Assembly: GCA_017854535.1 (NCBI GenBank)
Contig: JAFMHL010000017.1
Span: forward strand, 1 to 64,000
Direction: 5' to 3'
DNA: 64,000 nucleotides
Source of the DNA: Nitratireductor sp.
Lineage (GTDB): Bacteria; Pseudomonadota; Alphaproteobacteria; Rhizobiales; Rhizobiaceae
Shown here in pieces: positions 8,915-18,800 of this stretch (the first letter of the stretch is position 1; each line of letters opens with the position of its first letter). The notes beneath the pieces are model-generated. The model saw only the letters and a program-made list of their open reading frames with translations, did no database searches and was not told the origin of the DNA. Position numbers and translations under genes: made by a program.

Positions 8915-9787
8915 TTAAACACTTGGTGAGAGGACGATTTTTTTATCGATTTGGCCAATTTGGTCCAAGTCTTTGTCAGCATAAGGCAGAGCCGTCAAAA
9001 TGGTTCTAACAGCATTTATACGCGAGCGGCGTTTGTCATTTGCTTTTATAATAGTCCAGGGCGCAAATTTTGTGTGGGTCTTTTTCAGCATTAAATCCCT
9101 CGCAGCGCTATAATCGTCCCACTTATCCAAAGCCTTGATATCAATAGGCGATAATTTCCAGACTTTGACCGGATCGTGTCGACGGTCATGAAAACGTTTT
9201 AGCTGCATTTCCTGGCCGATATTTAGCCAGAATTTGAAGAAATAAATTCCTTCATCGATAATCAGTTTCTCCAGAGCTGGGGCCTCACCCAAAAATTTCT
9301 GGTGCTGGTCAGCAGTGCAAAACCCCATCACCGGCTCCACGCCTGCTCTATTATACCAAGAGCGGTCAAACAGCACCATTTCACCCTTAGTTGGAAAATG
9401 TGTGACATAGCGTTGGAAATACCATTGGCCTTGTTCCGTATCAGATGGCTTGGACAAAGCCACGGTTCTTACATTTCTTGGATTAAGGTTTTCTTTCACC
9501 GCATTGATAGTGCCGCCTTTGCCGGCCGCATCACGTCCTTCAAAAAGACACATCACACGGTTCCCGCTGTCTTGCAGCCAGAATTGCGCTTTTACCAATT
9601 CAGCCTGTAATGCCTCGAGTTCTTTTTCGTATTTTTTCCATTTCAGTATTTTGTCATAAGGGTACCCATCGCTGGCAAATGCGCCTTCTTTAACCCAATC
9701 GGGCAATTTGGGGTCGTCCAGATCAAAGGTTCGTTTCTTGCCATCTATTTCAAGATCAATGATCGGTGCGTCAGGTATAGTTACCAT
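8915..9787 (-). CDS. ppk2: Polyphosphate kinase 2 (PPK2)
   Basis: PPK2-family kinase, 290 residues, transferring phosphate between polyphosphate and nucleotides (class I enzymes act on nucleoside diphosphates). The Walker A motif GRDAAGKGG is at residues 84-92, the Walker B-type LFDRSWYNR has its Asp at 140, and the lid region carries [18 protein letters not shown]. The C-terminal [21 protein letters not shown] matches the family. The start ATG has GGGGAC just upstream. Length fits the one-domain class I proteins of alphaproteobacteria. It ends 13 bp from the convergent unknown membrane-protein gene; no polyphosphatase or ppk1 is adjacent. Confidence 0.93.
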   Translation of the reverse strand: MVTIPDAPIIDLEIDGKKRTFDLDDPKLPDWVKEGAFASDGYPYDKILKWKKYEKELEALQAELVKAQFWLQDSGNRVMCLFEGRDAAGKGGTINAVKENLNPRNVRTVALSKPSDTEQGQWYFQRYVTHFPTKGEMVLFDRSWYNRAGVEPVMGFCTADQHQKFLGEAPALEKLIIDEGIYFFKFWLNIGQEMQLKRFHDRRHDPVKVWKLSPIDIKALDKWDDYSAARDLMLKKTHTKFAPWTIIKANDKRRSRINAVRTILTALPYADKDLDQIGQIDKKIVLSPSV

Positions 9788-9906
9788 GGAAGTCCCCTTG
9801 TTTCAGAGTTTCTAGGATAAGCCGGAATGCGCCAAGATCAAGCTTGAATTGCTTTAAACTAAGGGCTTTTTCCTCAAGAGTAGTACGAGTAACATAAGCT
9901 TCGCAC

Positions 9907-9934
9907 AAAAAAATAGGCGGGAAGTTCCCGCCTA
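9907..9934 (-). terminator. Intrinsic terminator of gcrA
   Basis: Read on the minus strand, a 10-base GC-rich inverted repeat (TAGGCGGGAA / TTCCCGCCTA, one central base) is followed at once by a run of seven T. It lies about 30 bp downstream of the gcrA stop codon and before the ppk2 gene, so it should end gcrA transcription. Confidence 0.85.
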
Positions 9935-9963
9935 AATACAGTCTGATATTTGATGGTTTAAAT

Positions 9964-10503
9964 TCAGCTTGCTCGCGCTTGCCCGGCTGCTGATGGCAAT
10001 TGTGATTGTGGTCTACCTGATCTATCGCGGCGACGTTCGCCAGCTGGCTGATACGCTAAACGGCAATGATATTCGCAATAGGGATCGTCATCTCTTGGTG
10101 ATGCGCCACAAAAACCAAAATCTTCTTCCTGAGGATCACCAATAGGAAACTTGCAGGTAGAATCTGTCAATTGAAGCAAGTTCAGCATCATAGGTTTTGG
10201 TTTTTCAATATCAAGCACCGGCGCTGGCTTAGGTGCACTAGGCGCAGACGATGTTGTCTTACCATTAGCACCAACCAGCTTGGGCGCTTTTGTATATCCG
10301 GTGTTCTTGGTCGCGGCTGGTTTTCTGCGCGCATTTGCTGTCTGGTTGTTACCTTTGGCCCTGCCTGAAAGGCCAAGTCTGTGTACTTTGCCAATAACCG
10401 CATTTCTGGTTACGCCACCGAGTTCAGCAGCAATTTGACTTGCGCTCAATCCATCGGTCCATAGCTTTTTCAGGCGATCTACTCGTTCATCCGTCCAAGA
10501 CAT
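9964..10503 (-). CDS. gcrA: GcrA cell cycle regulator
   Basis: GcrA is the alphaproteobacterial cell-cycle transcription factor that associates with sigma70 RNA polymerase and acts at promoters carrying CcrM-methylated GANTC sites. The 179-residue protein begins MSWTDERVDRLKKLWTDG, with the N-terminal helix-turn-helix (about 1-48: SASQIAAELGGVTRNAVIGK), a basic Ala/Pro/Lys linker, and a C-terminal sigma-interaction domain containing TCKFPIGDP, FCG and YCEYHCRLAYQP. The start is set by the conserved MSWT; an in-frame extension of 57 codons upstream does not look like this family. Three GANTC sites lie 150-250 bp upstream, compatible with feedback from DNA methylation. Confidence 0.95.
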   Translation of the reverse strand: MSWTDERVDRLKKLWTDGLSASQIAAELGGVTRNAVIGKVHRLGLSGRAKGNNQTANARRKPAATKNTGYTKAPKLVGANGKTTSSAPSAPKPAPVLDIEKPKPMMLNLLQLTDSTCKFPIGDPQEEDFGFCGASPRDDDPYCEYHCRLAYQPAGERRRDRSGRPQSQLPSAAGQARAS

Positions 10504-10651
10504 ATTTAAATCTTTCCGTATTTCATTTGCCGCAAAGAACTTTCCCCATCTGCGAAATGTATTCCCGCGACGGTCCAAAAGCCTTAAAAACTCGTAATTT
10601 CCGGCCCCAATTAAACTTTCCCGGAACCTGAAAGACATTAGCGTAGCCAAT

Positions 10652-10749
10652 GAGTCAGTGACAAGGCGGCCCATGCCACTAAGAATCGTTTTTTCACTTT
10701 ATCCCCAAATTCAGGATTTTGATTTCAGTTAACTGTGGAAAGCAGAATC
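10652..10749. promoter_or_regulatory. GANTC cluster in the gcrA-argD intergenic region
   Basis: Three GANTC motifs (10652-10656, 10683-10687, 10745-10749), the CcrM methylation target, occur within 98 bp; about one per 256 bp is expected by chance. The rest of the 543-bp intergenic region between gcrA and argD holds a promoter-like element and a hairpin pair (listed separately) and otherwise nothing I can name; a small frame there is not convincing as a gene. Confidence 0.5.
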
Positions 10750-10884
10750 AGTTTTGCGCATTTTTTTGAGTTTTTATCCACAGGGACAAATAAGTCACAG
10801 AATTTCTCTCAATTTTGCGCCTTTTCTGGCGAGATCGCCAAAATCTATGAAACCCAGAGGTTCTCGCGAATAGTCAGGGGCAGA

Positions 10885-10917
10885 TTGACACTTACCCCTG
10901 CACTTATGCTATATAAT
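10885..10917 (+). promoter_or_regulatory. Candidate argD promoter
   Basis: A perfect TTGACA and a perfect TATAAT hexamer occur on the argD strand, but 21 bp apart rather than 17; alternative -10 hexamers (TATATA, 19 bp) overlap. It lies upstream of the hairpin leader of argD. Weak evidence because of the spacing. Confidence 0.35.
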
Positions 10918-10942
10918 GGGCAATGTAAGTCGATTATTTATC

Positions 10943-11002
10943 AGCTCGCCCAAGCGGCGGGCTGTTTGCTTTCATGCTTTGTGAAAGTTGGAGCATGAAA
11001 GC
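10943..11002 (+). promoter_or_regulatory. Structured leader upstream of argD
   Basis: Two consecutive stem-loops. The first has 8-bp arms (AGCTCGCC / GGCGGGCT) with a 5-base loop. The second, five bases later, has 11-bp perfect arms (GCTTTCATGCT / AGCATGAAAGC) with a 13-base loop. There is no T-run, so this is not a plain terminator. It lies 44 bp before the argD ATG and downstream of the candidate promoter, so it would be in the 5' untranslated region. Function unknown. Confidence 0.45.
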
Positions 11003-11046
11003 GGCTTTGAAGCTTAAAAAACCAGCGTAATTTGGATCGCAACATC

Positions 11047-12243
11047 ATGAACTCAGAGAAACACACATTTCCTACCTATGCCCATCCGGAAGTAGAATTT
11101 GTACGAGGTCAGGGTGTGCGCCTTTTCGATAGCAATGATCAGGAATATCTAGATCTGACGGGCGGCATAGCGGTCAATTCCCTCGGTCATGCTCATCCTC
11201 ATCTGGTTGCGGCGCTTAAAGATCAGGCTGATAAATTATGGCATACCGCCAATATTTTCTCGATCAAAGGTCAAGAGAAACTAGCATCCCGCTTGTGTGA
11301 CAACAGTTTTGCTTCGAAAGTGTTTTTCACCAATTCGGGTGCTGAGGCGCTGGAATGCTCGATCAAGACAGCCCGTCGCTACCATTATTCAAGAGGCGAC
11401 ACGAAGCGCGTCAATATTTTGACCTTCGAGGGTGCTTTTCACGGGCGCACTTTGGCAACGATTGCAGCGGGTGGTCAGGCGAAATATCTCGAAGGTTTTG
11501 GCCCCAAGACCCAAGGCTTCATTTCATTGCCATTTGGAGATCATGATGCTTTGAAGGCTGCCATTGATGACGAAACTGCAGCTATTCTGATTGAGCCTAT
11601 TCAAGGTGAGGGCGGTATTCGTTCTGTACCTTATCAATGTCTGCGTGGCCTTCGTGAGCTTTGTGATGCCAATGGTATTTTGCTGATCTATGATGAAGTG
11701 CAGACAGGCATTGGCAGAACCGGGAAATTGTTTGCCCATGAATGGGCTGGTGCCAATGGTGAAGCAGCGCCGGATATTCTTGCTTCCGCCAAAGGACTTG
11801 GTGGCGGCTTTCCAGTTGGTGCATGCCTTGGCACAGAAGCAGTTGCCGAAGCCATGATAGTAGGCACACATGGAACGACTTTCGGCGGCAACCCCTTGGC
11901 GATGGCTGTCGCAAATGCGGTATTGGATATTGTCCTTGAAGAGGGGTTCCTAGAGAGCGTGTGCCAAAAAAGCATCATCATGCGCCAACATTTAGCTGAA
12001 ATCGTTGATCGTTTTCCTGATCTTGTCGAAGGCGTGAGAGGCAATGGTCTTTTACTGGGATTAAAAGCAAGAGTTCCTAACACCGATATTATTGGAGCCT
12101 TTAGAAACCATCGTGTTCTTGCCGTTAGTGCTGGCGATAATGTCGTGCGTTTTGCCCCGCCGCTAAACATTACGGATGATGAGTTGCGACTGGCCCATGA
12201 AAAAATGATCGCGGCCTTGGAAGATATGAACCAAAAGGCATAA
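11047..12243 (+). CDS. argD: Acetylornithine aminotransferase
   Basis: Class III PLP-dependent aminotransferase of arginine biosynthesis, converting N-acetylglutamate semialdehyde to N-acetylornithine (and possibly acting as succinyldiaminopimelate aminotransferase in lysine synthesis). Motifs: [15 protein letters not shown] near the N-terminus, [26 protein letters not shown], the cofactor-binding [13 protein letters not shown], and the PLP lysine K249 in [11 protein letters not shown]. About 398 residues. The ATG at 11047 is preferred; a TTG at 11032 would add five residues and neither has a strong Shine-Dalgarno. First gene of an argD-argF-hslO cluster. Confidence 0.95.
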   Translation: MNSEKHTFPTYAHPEVEFVRGQGVRLFDSNDQEYLDLTGGIAVNSLGHAHPHLVAALKDQADKLWHTANIFSIKGQEKLASRLCDNSFASKVFFTNSGAEALECSIKTARRYHYSRGDTKRVNILTFEGAFHGRTLATIAAGGQAKYLEGFGPKTQGFISLPFGDHDALKAAIDDETAAILIEPIQGEGGIRSVPYQCLRGLRELCDANGILLIYDEVQTGIGRTGKLFAHEWAGANGEAAPDILASAKGLGGGFPVGACLGTEAVAEAMIVGTHGTTFGGNPLAMAVANAVLDIVLEEGFLESVCQKSIIMRQHLAEIVDRFPDLVEGVRGNGLLLGLKARVPNTDIIGAFRNHRVLAVSAGDNVVRFAPPLNITDDELRLAHEKMIAALEDMNQKA

Positions 12244-12303
12244 AATTTCACCAGATCCGACTGTGATTTTTTCACTTCGATCTGGAAAATTGGTATAAAT
12301 GAC

Positions 12304-13233
12304 ATGACTAATAAACCTCGCCACTTTCTCGATATTTCAAAAATGGATCAAGGCACACTTGCGTCTATCTTAGAAAATGCGAAGCAAGTGAAGTCCGTTC
12401 TCAAAACTGACCCGTCTTCCTTGGAAAAGCCTTTGGCTGGTAAAATGTTGGCGATGATTTTTGAAAAACCATCGACCCGCACCCGCGTTTCTTTCGACGT
12501 AGGGATGCGTCAATTAGGCGGCGAAACGATATTTCTTTCAGGCAGCGAAATGCAGTTGGGGCGCTCTGAGACGATTGCCGATACGGCAAAAGTCTTGTCG
12601 CGTTACGTGGATATTATCATGATCCGCACGACCGATCATACGCGCATGAGCGAATTGGCAGAGCATGCCAGTGTTCCCGTTATCAATGGACTGACAGACG
12701 ATACACATCCTTGTCAGATCATGGCGGATCTTATGACGTTCCAAGAGCATCATGGGCCATTAAAAGGTAAGAAATTTGCTTGGTCCGGCGATGGCAATAA
12801 TGTTCTTCATTCGCTTATCGAAGGTTCGGCTCTTTTTGGATATGAGATGCATGTGGCAGTGCCCCAAGGCTCTGAGCCTGAAAAGAAATTTGTCGATTGG
12901 GCAAATGCCAATGGCGGAAAAGTAGTGGTCACCGATGATCCTGTGTCAGCTGTAAAAAATGCCCATTGTGTGCTGACCGACTGCTGGATTTCCATGAACC
13001 AAGAACACCGGGCGCGCGGCCACAATGTTTTCATGCCTTATCAGGTCAATGAAGCATTGATGGCCCATGCTGATAAAGATGCTTTGTTTATGCATTGCCT
13101 CCCAGCCCATCGCGGCGAAGAGGTAACCAGTGAAGTCATGGACGGACCGCAATCAGTTGTGTTTGATGAAGCGGAAAACCGGCTTCATGCGCAAAAAAGT
13201 ATTATGTCCTGGTGTATGGGCCTAATCGACTAG
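12304..13233 (+). CDS. argF: Ornithine carbamoyltransferase
   Basis: Catalyses carbamoyl phosphate + ornithine to citrulline, the step before argininosuccinate synthesis. The 309-residue protein shows the carbamoyl-phosphate site STRTR at 57-61, HPCQ at 135-138 and the ornithine-binding HCLP at 264-267, all intact. It follows argD after 60 bp; the gap contains an imperfect inverted repeat (CCAGATC ... GATCTGG) that could attenuate or process the transcript. Start ATG at 12304, with the family-like [14 protein letters not shown]. Cytoplasmic trimer in the family. Confidence 0.96.
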   Translation: MTNKPRHFLDISKMDQGTLASILENAKQVKSVLKTDPSSLEKPLAGKMLAMIFEKPSTRTRVSFDVGMRQLGGETIFLSGSEMQLGRSETIADTAKVLSRYVDIIMIRTTDHTRMSELAEHASVPVINGLTDDTHPCQIMADLMTFQEHHGPLKGKKFAWSGDGNNVLHSLIEGSALFGYEMHVAVPQGSEPEKKFVDWANANGGKVVVTDDPVSAVKNAHCVLTDCWISMNQEHRARGHNVFMPYQVNEALMAHADKDALFMHCLPAHRGEEVTSEVMDGPQSVVFDEAENRLHAQKSIMSWCMGLID

Positions 13234-13285
13234 CGTTCTGAAAAATCAAAATCAGAACACAAAACCTAATTCTGGAAATATTCGA

Positions 13286-14302
13286 ATGTCTGAAGACGAG
13301 CAAATCATCGTGGGCGGAGATCCCGCTTCACAATTCACCCCAGCAGGGGATGATTATATAGTTCCCTTCCACGTATCTGCGCTTGAAGTTCGCGGACGCT
13401 CGGTTCAATTGGGTCCGATGCTCACGGCTATATTGGAGCGCCATCAATATCCTGATGTTGTCTCAAAATTATTGGGTGAAGTCATTGTCTTGACGGTTCT
13501 GCTTGGCACATCATTGAAGTTCGACGGGCGCTTTACGGTTCAAACGCAAACCGATGGGCCGGTTTCTTTGCTTGTTGTGGATTTCAAAACACCAGATGCG
13601 ATCAGAGCCTATGCCAGCTTCGACGAGGAGAAACTTGCAAAAGCTACTGCTGAGAAAGCAACTTCGCCAGAAGCCTTGCTTGGTAAAGGCATTTTGGCAA
13701 TGACCATTGATCAAGGCGGTCATACCCAACGTTATCAAGGTATTGTGGAATTGGACGGGACCACACTGGAAGAAGTGGCGCAAGCCTATTTCCGTCAGTC
13801 AGAACAAATTCCAACCCATGTGCGTCTTGCGGTGTCTGAATATATTACGCCATCTGATGTGGGTAAGGGCTCTACGAGAGATTGGCGTGCTGGCGGCATT
13901 CTTGTTCAGTTCCTTCCTGAATCTAACGATCGTTTGACAATCCGGGATTTGCCCGGCGGAGATGCCCCGGACGGCCAATACGCTGCAATCAGCGATGAGC
14001 GTGATGATCTTTGGCTAGAAGCTCATGCCTTGGTGGCAACCGTCAGCGATGATGAATTGACGGATCCTGAAATCAATGCCGAGATATTGTTGTTTCGTCT
14101 TTTTCATGAGCACGGCGTTCATATTCATGAAGGTCCGAAAGTTCGCGATCAATGCAGTTGCAACAAAGATAAAATTGTTGGCGTTTTAAAAACGCTTGCG
14201 GCTGAAGAGCTAACAGAAAGTTGGGTTGAAGGAAAAATCACGTCGAATTGTGAATTTTGCAATGCCAATTATGAAATCGTCGAAGCTGATCTTGAAAACT
14301 AA
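13286..14302 (+). CDS. hslO: Redox-regulated chaperone Hsp33
   Basis: Hsp33 is a cytosolic holdase activated by oxidation, when its zinc is released and disulfides form. The zinc-binding cysteines are present as CxC (C290, C292) and CxxC (C322, C325) near the C-terminus. The N-terminal domain shows VLLGTSLKFDGRFTVQ and a typical GILAMTIDQGG region. 338 residues, slightly longer than the E. coli protein because of an N-terminal extension, as in other alphaproteobacteria. The 53-bp gap after argF contains a 7-bp inverted repeat (GTTCTGA / TCAGAAC); the gene probably belongs to the arg transcript. Confidence 0.95.
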   Translation: MSEDEQIIVGGDPASQFTPAGDDYIVPFHVSALEVRGRSVQLGPMLTAILERHQYPDVVSKLLGEVIVLTVLLGTSLKFDGRFTVQTQTDGPVSLLVVDFKTPDAIRAYASFDEEKLAKATAEKATSPEALLGKGILAMTIDQGGHTQRYQGIVELDGTTLEEVAQAYFRQSEQIPTHVRLAVSEYITPSDVGKGSTRDWRAGGILVQFLPESNDRLTIRDLPGGDAPDGQYAAISDERDDLWLEAHALVATVSDDELTDPEINAEILLFRLFHEHGVHIHEGPKVRDQCSCNKDKIVGVLKTLAAEELTESWVEGKITSNCEFCNANYEIVEADLEN

Positions 14303-14481
14303 TCATTCGGTGATGGTATTTTGAAGAAAACAGCTTTGTAGAGCAGGTCGACAATTAGTTCTTGGCACAGTTTTACACGCTCAATTAGAGTTTTTGTGAA
14401 TTCTTTGTAACTTGCCGACTGTGAAAACTACGATATGTTGCATAGCAAGATAAGAGACCTGTTCCGCTGATCGGAAAATTC

Positions 14482-15894
14482 ATGCTGCAAAATAATGATC
14501 AATTCCTCAATGAGGAATATCAGGCACTTCAAGAGCCATCTAAAAAGACAACACTCCTGAAAATATTGGCGAAAGGCTTTATGCAGATAGTCTTGATGGC
14601 GCTTGTTCTAGGAATAGCGTTTGCAGCAACCATGCGCTTGGTGAACACCAAGCCGGAAATTGCCAAAAGACCCATTTTCCCGACCGTCTATACCGTGGAT
14701 ACAGTCTCGGCCAATCTCGAAACGGTAAAGCCCGTTTTTAGCCTTTATGGCGAGGTGTTGGCAGGACGATCGGTTGAGCTGCGCAGCCTTGTTTCAGGTG
14801 CCATTGTTCTGGTCAGCGACAAGTTGAAATCAGGCGGAAAAGTTGAGCAGGGCGAAGTAATGCTGGAGATTGATCCATTTACTTATGATGGGCAATTGCG
14901 AGAAGCCAAAGCAAATGCGCTGGAAACTCAAGGAAGACTGGAAGAAGCAAGTACAAGAGTCCGCTTGGAGCAATCGCGCTTGCAAGGCGCCCTTGATCAG
15001 CTTGAACTCGCTAAGAGCGATCTGGCTCGTATCACCCAATTGCGCGCTAGAGGAACAGCTACAGAAAAGCAATTGGAAGAAAGGAAACTGATCCTTTCCC
15101 AACGTTCTTTGGCCGCCGAGCAAAGTGAGATTAATATTGAGGCAGAAAACGCTAAAATTCGCCAATTACAGGCAACAGCCGAGCGTCTGGAATGGAAGAT
15201 CGAGCAATCAGTTCGCGATTTAGAAAACACCAAATTGCTGGCGCCTTTTTCAGGCACTATCCGCTCCAGCAGCGCTGAAGTTGGCAAATTGGCCAATGCC
15301 AATGACATTCAGGTTTCCATGTATCAAAGCGACACGCTTGAAGCGCGGTTTGTACTAACCAATGAGCAATTTGGCCGATTGCAAGCTGATGATAGTGGAC
15401 TAATCGATCGCTCAGTCGAGGTCATTTGGAATGTGGGTGGGATCAATTATTCGTTTCCAGGATCCATAGACCGTATCGGTGCAGAAATTGCATCGGCCCG
15501 CGGCGGCGTTGAAGTGTTCGCAACTATTGGCACTGCGGCTCATTCGGTGACGATGCGCCCTGGTGCATTTGTGGAAATCAAAGTTCCAGACCGTGCCTAC
15601 AAGGATCACATCATTTTGCCTGATTCAGCGCTCTACCACGGCGACACAGTTTATGTCGTCGAAGAGGGTGAACTGGCAGAGCGGAAAGTTTCGTTGGCAG
15701 CATTTGATGGGGATTCTGTGCTCATCGCCAGCGGCTTACAACAAGGCGAAGAAGTTTTAATTACACGTATTTCAGAAATTAGCGCTGGGTTGAAAGTACG
15801 CAAAGAAGGTGACCCTGATCCAGTTAGAAAAAATAAACCTGAAGGAGCTGAAGCCTCAGGCAAGCCAGTTTCAGCCAATACAGAGGCTAATTAG
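14482..15894 (+). CDS. RND efflux periplasmic adaptor (MFP)
   Basis: Membrane-fusion subunit of a tripartite RND pump, 470 residues, linking the inner-membrane permease to an outer-membrane channel. One N-terminal anchor (about residues 33-53), then a biotinyl-lipoyl half motif (GEVLAGRSVELRSLVSGAIV), a long coiled-coil hairpin (about 130-240, rich in Glu/Gln/Arg), the second lipoyl half LLAPFSGTIRSSSAEVGKL, and beta-barrel and membrane-proximal domains. It lacks a lipobox, so it is held by the N-terminal helix. It is followed after 3 bp by the permease; no outer-membrane factor and no TetR repressor lie next to it. Substrate unknown. Confidence 0.88.
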   Translation: MLQNNDQFLNEEYQALQEPSKKTTLLKILAKGFMQIVLMALVLGIAFAATMRLVNTKPEIAKRPIFPTVYTVDTVSANLETVKPVFSLYGEVLAGRSVELRSLVSGAIVLVSDKLKSGGKVEQGEVMLEIDPFTYDGQLREAKANALETQGRLEEASTRVRLEQSRLQGALDQLELAKSDLARITQLRARGTATEKQLEERKLILSQRSLAAEQSEINIEAENAKIRQLQATAERLEWKIEQSVRDLENTKLLAPFSGTIRSSSAEVGKLANANDIQVSMYQSDTLEARFVLTNEQFGRLQADDSGLIDRSVEVIWNVGGINYSFPGSIDRIGAEIASARGGVEVFATIGTAAHSVTMRPGAFVEIKVPDRAYKDHIILPDSALYHGDTVYVVEEGELAERKVSLAAFDGDSVLIASGLQQGEEVLITRISEISAGLKVRKEGDPDPVRKNKPEGAEASGKPVSANTEAN

Positions 15895-15897
15895 ACC

Positions 15898-18800
15898 ATG
15901 GCTGGCCAGAGCGATCAGGGAAAGTTGGATGATGCGGCTGAGACAGGCGGTATCATCAGCATAATAACCCGCCATCCAAATGCTGCCAATTTGATCATGG
16001 TCATGCTGATCCTGTTTGGAGTGTTTTCGCTGGGTCGGATCAATACTCAATTTTTTCCAACGCTTGAAATTCCAAACGTCACGGTCACTGTTTCTTGGCC
16101 CGGTGCTAGCGCAGAAGATATCGAAAGTAACATATTACAAATCATCGAGCCTGAAGTTCGGTTCGTTGATGGTGTCACCAAGATGGACTCTTATTCGCGT
16201 GAAGGTTCAGGCACGATCTCACTGGAGTTTGAGCGGACAGCCGATATGCAAAAAGCGACTGCTGATGTTGAATCAGCGGTAAAGGCTATTAATAACTTAC
16301 CAGAAGATTCAGATGCACCGAAAATACGCCGTGTTGCGTTTTTTGACCGCGTTGCAAAAATTTCCATCTCCGGCGATGTCCCTGAAAATACGCTTCGCGT
16401 TTATGCCAAAACCATCCGCGATGACTTGATTGCAAGGGGTATCGACAAGGTCGATTTTGACGGCATGCGCGATCCTGAGATTCAGGTCGAAATTCCAGAA
16501 AGGGAACTCCGCCGCGTCGGTATGTCGATTGGTGACATTTCCCAGAAAATTGCTGGTAACAGCCGTGACTTGCCATCAGGCCAAATGGATGGTGACGTTG
16601 AAAAACAGATCCGCACTATAGCAGAGTTTAAAGATCCCAAAGCATTGGGTGGTATTGAAGTCAAATCATTTGCCAGTGGCGAAAAGATATTGCTCAAGGA
16701 TCTTGCCAACATTGAATTTGGTTATGAAGATGGCGACGCTCAAGGACTTTCCAAAGGCAAAAATGCGATTCAGATAACCATTCAACGCGCGCCAACTGCA
16801 GATACTTTGGCAACGGCAAAAATCCTGGACGACTATCTTGTTGAGTTAATCGATGCCTTGCCGCCCGGCATTGTAATGCAAAAATATGACGTTAGCGCCG
16901 ACTCGTTGATGGCCCGTATCATGTTGCTCGTATGGAATGGTTTAACGGGTCTCGTGATCGTAGTTTGTACCTTGTTTATATTCCTCAATGCCCGTGTGGC
17001 TTTTTGGGTTGCCGCCGGCATTCCAGTGGCAATGTTGGCAACAATCGGTTTCATGATGTTGTTTGGCCAGACGATTAACATGATCTCATTGTTTGCTTTG
17101 ATTATGATGCTTGGCATTATTGTTGATGATGCGATTGTTGTCGGCGAGCATACAGCAACCCGCTTTGCTTTGGGTGATGGGCCTTATGAAGCTGCGGAAA
17201 ATGGTGCAGGACGAATGATCGTTCCTGTTCTTGCGGCAATGGCAACAACCGTCGCTGCTTTCGCGCCCATTCTTCTTGTTCGCGATACCATTGGCCAGAT
17301 CATGGGCGTAATGCCGGTAGTGGTCGTGGCAGTGTTGATTGCTAGTTTGATCGAATGTTTCTTTATCTTGCCGGGTCATCTCGCTCATACGCTTCAACCA
17401 AGACAGAAAAAGAAATGGTCGTTTTGGCGTCATTTGTTTTTTGCATTGGTAATCGGTGTTTTCATTATTGCAGTGATGACCAGAACCTCACACGGTGCAG
17501 TCGATCAATTTAGCGCCGGTTTCTTTGGCGATATTGCACGCTTTAGAACAGAAAATGGATTGCTGGCATTTATGGCAGTTTTGATCTCTGCGTCTCTTTT
17601 ATTGGGCGCTGCCCTTGAAGCTGGTTTTTGGATTTCAGGAAAACTGTTCTCTAGAAAGGCAAGTAGCGCTACCTCTGGACGGCTTGATCTGGAAAATGAA
17701 AATTGGTTCAGACGATCGTTTGATAGGGGTTTTACCAAATTTCGTGATGGCCCGTTCAACGTATTGGTTCAGCTCTCGATCACATGGCGTTATGTAACTG
17801 TGTCCATTGCCATCGGCATAATGATGGTCGTGTTTTATGGACTTTATTTAGGTGGCGGACGCGTACAATTCGAGTTTTTCCCATCGCCTGAATCTGAGAA
17901 CATCAATGCCCACTTGACCTTTAATGCGGGCATTCCAGAAGCACATGTTAAAGAAGTCGTGAGTGCAGTTGAGCAGTCGTTAGCCGCCACTGAGAACAAA
18001 TTGACTGGTGGAAATGAAAAACTGGTTGCTGCCGTTTTCACTACATTGGGCTCATCGGGACGGAATGTTGGAGATAATCTCGCGCAAATTAGAATTCAGT
18101 TGACTTCATCTGAGGAGCGGACTGTTAGAACCCCTGAATTTGTGAGTGAGTGGCGCAAAAATCTCCCGAAGGTAGCCGGACTAAAACGGGTTTCTGTTTT
18201 TGAGTCTCGAGGTGGCCCTCCAGGAAGAGATGTTGATCTTGAAATTACTGGGGCCGACGTGAAAACCTTGAAAGAAGCCGCCGCCGCAATAACCGTGATT
18301 GTTGAAGCGCTTCCAGGCGTAAGCGGCGTTTCTGATGATTTGCCTTATGGCAAGCCCGAACTGATCATGCAGCTTACCCCTCGTGGTTCTTCGCTTGGTT
18401 TTAATATTGACGATGTAGGTCGCCAAATCAGAGAAGCCTTTGAAGGTGCTATTCCACGCAGATTTGCGTCTGGTGATGATGAAGTAGCAATACGCGTTTC
18501 GCGCATCAGCAAGCATGAGGGAACTGCAGCTTTGCGGAACTTCGAACTGCGTTCTTCAACAGGTGAATTTGTTCCGCTGACAGAAGTGGTTAGCCTAACG
18601 GAAAGACAGGGATTTTCCGCGATCAGGCGGCAGAATGGCAAGACCATTGTGTCAGTCACTGCTGATCTTGATAGCGATATTTTGACGACCCAACAGGCAG
18701 TCGAACAGCTTGAGCAGTCAGCGCTTCCTGCCACGGCCTCCAAGTTTGGCGTGACCTATGAATTTGGCGGAAGAAATGCTGAGCGTGAAAAGTCTTTTGC

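Noticed and set aside
10735-10998. 87-codon plus-strand frame between gcrA and argD
   Set aside because: It overlaps the candidate promoter and the hairpin leader of argD; composition is unlike a protein and no start signal precedes it.
14303-14481. Sigma54-type promoter (TGGCAC) before the RND genes
   Set aside because: The downstream GC element at the required distance is missing.
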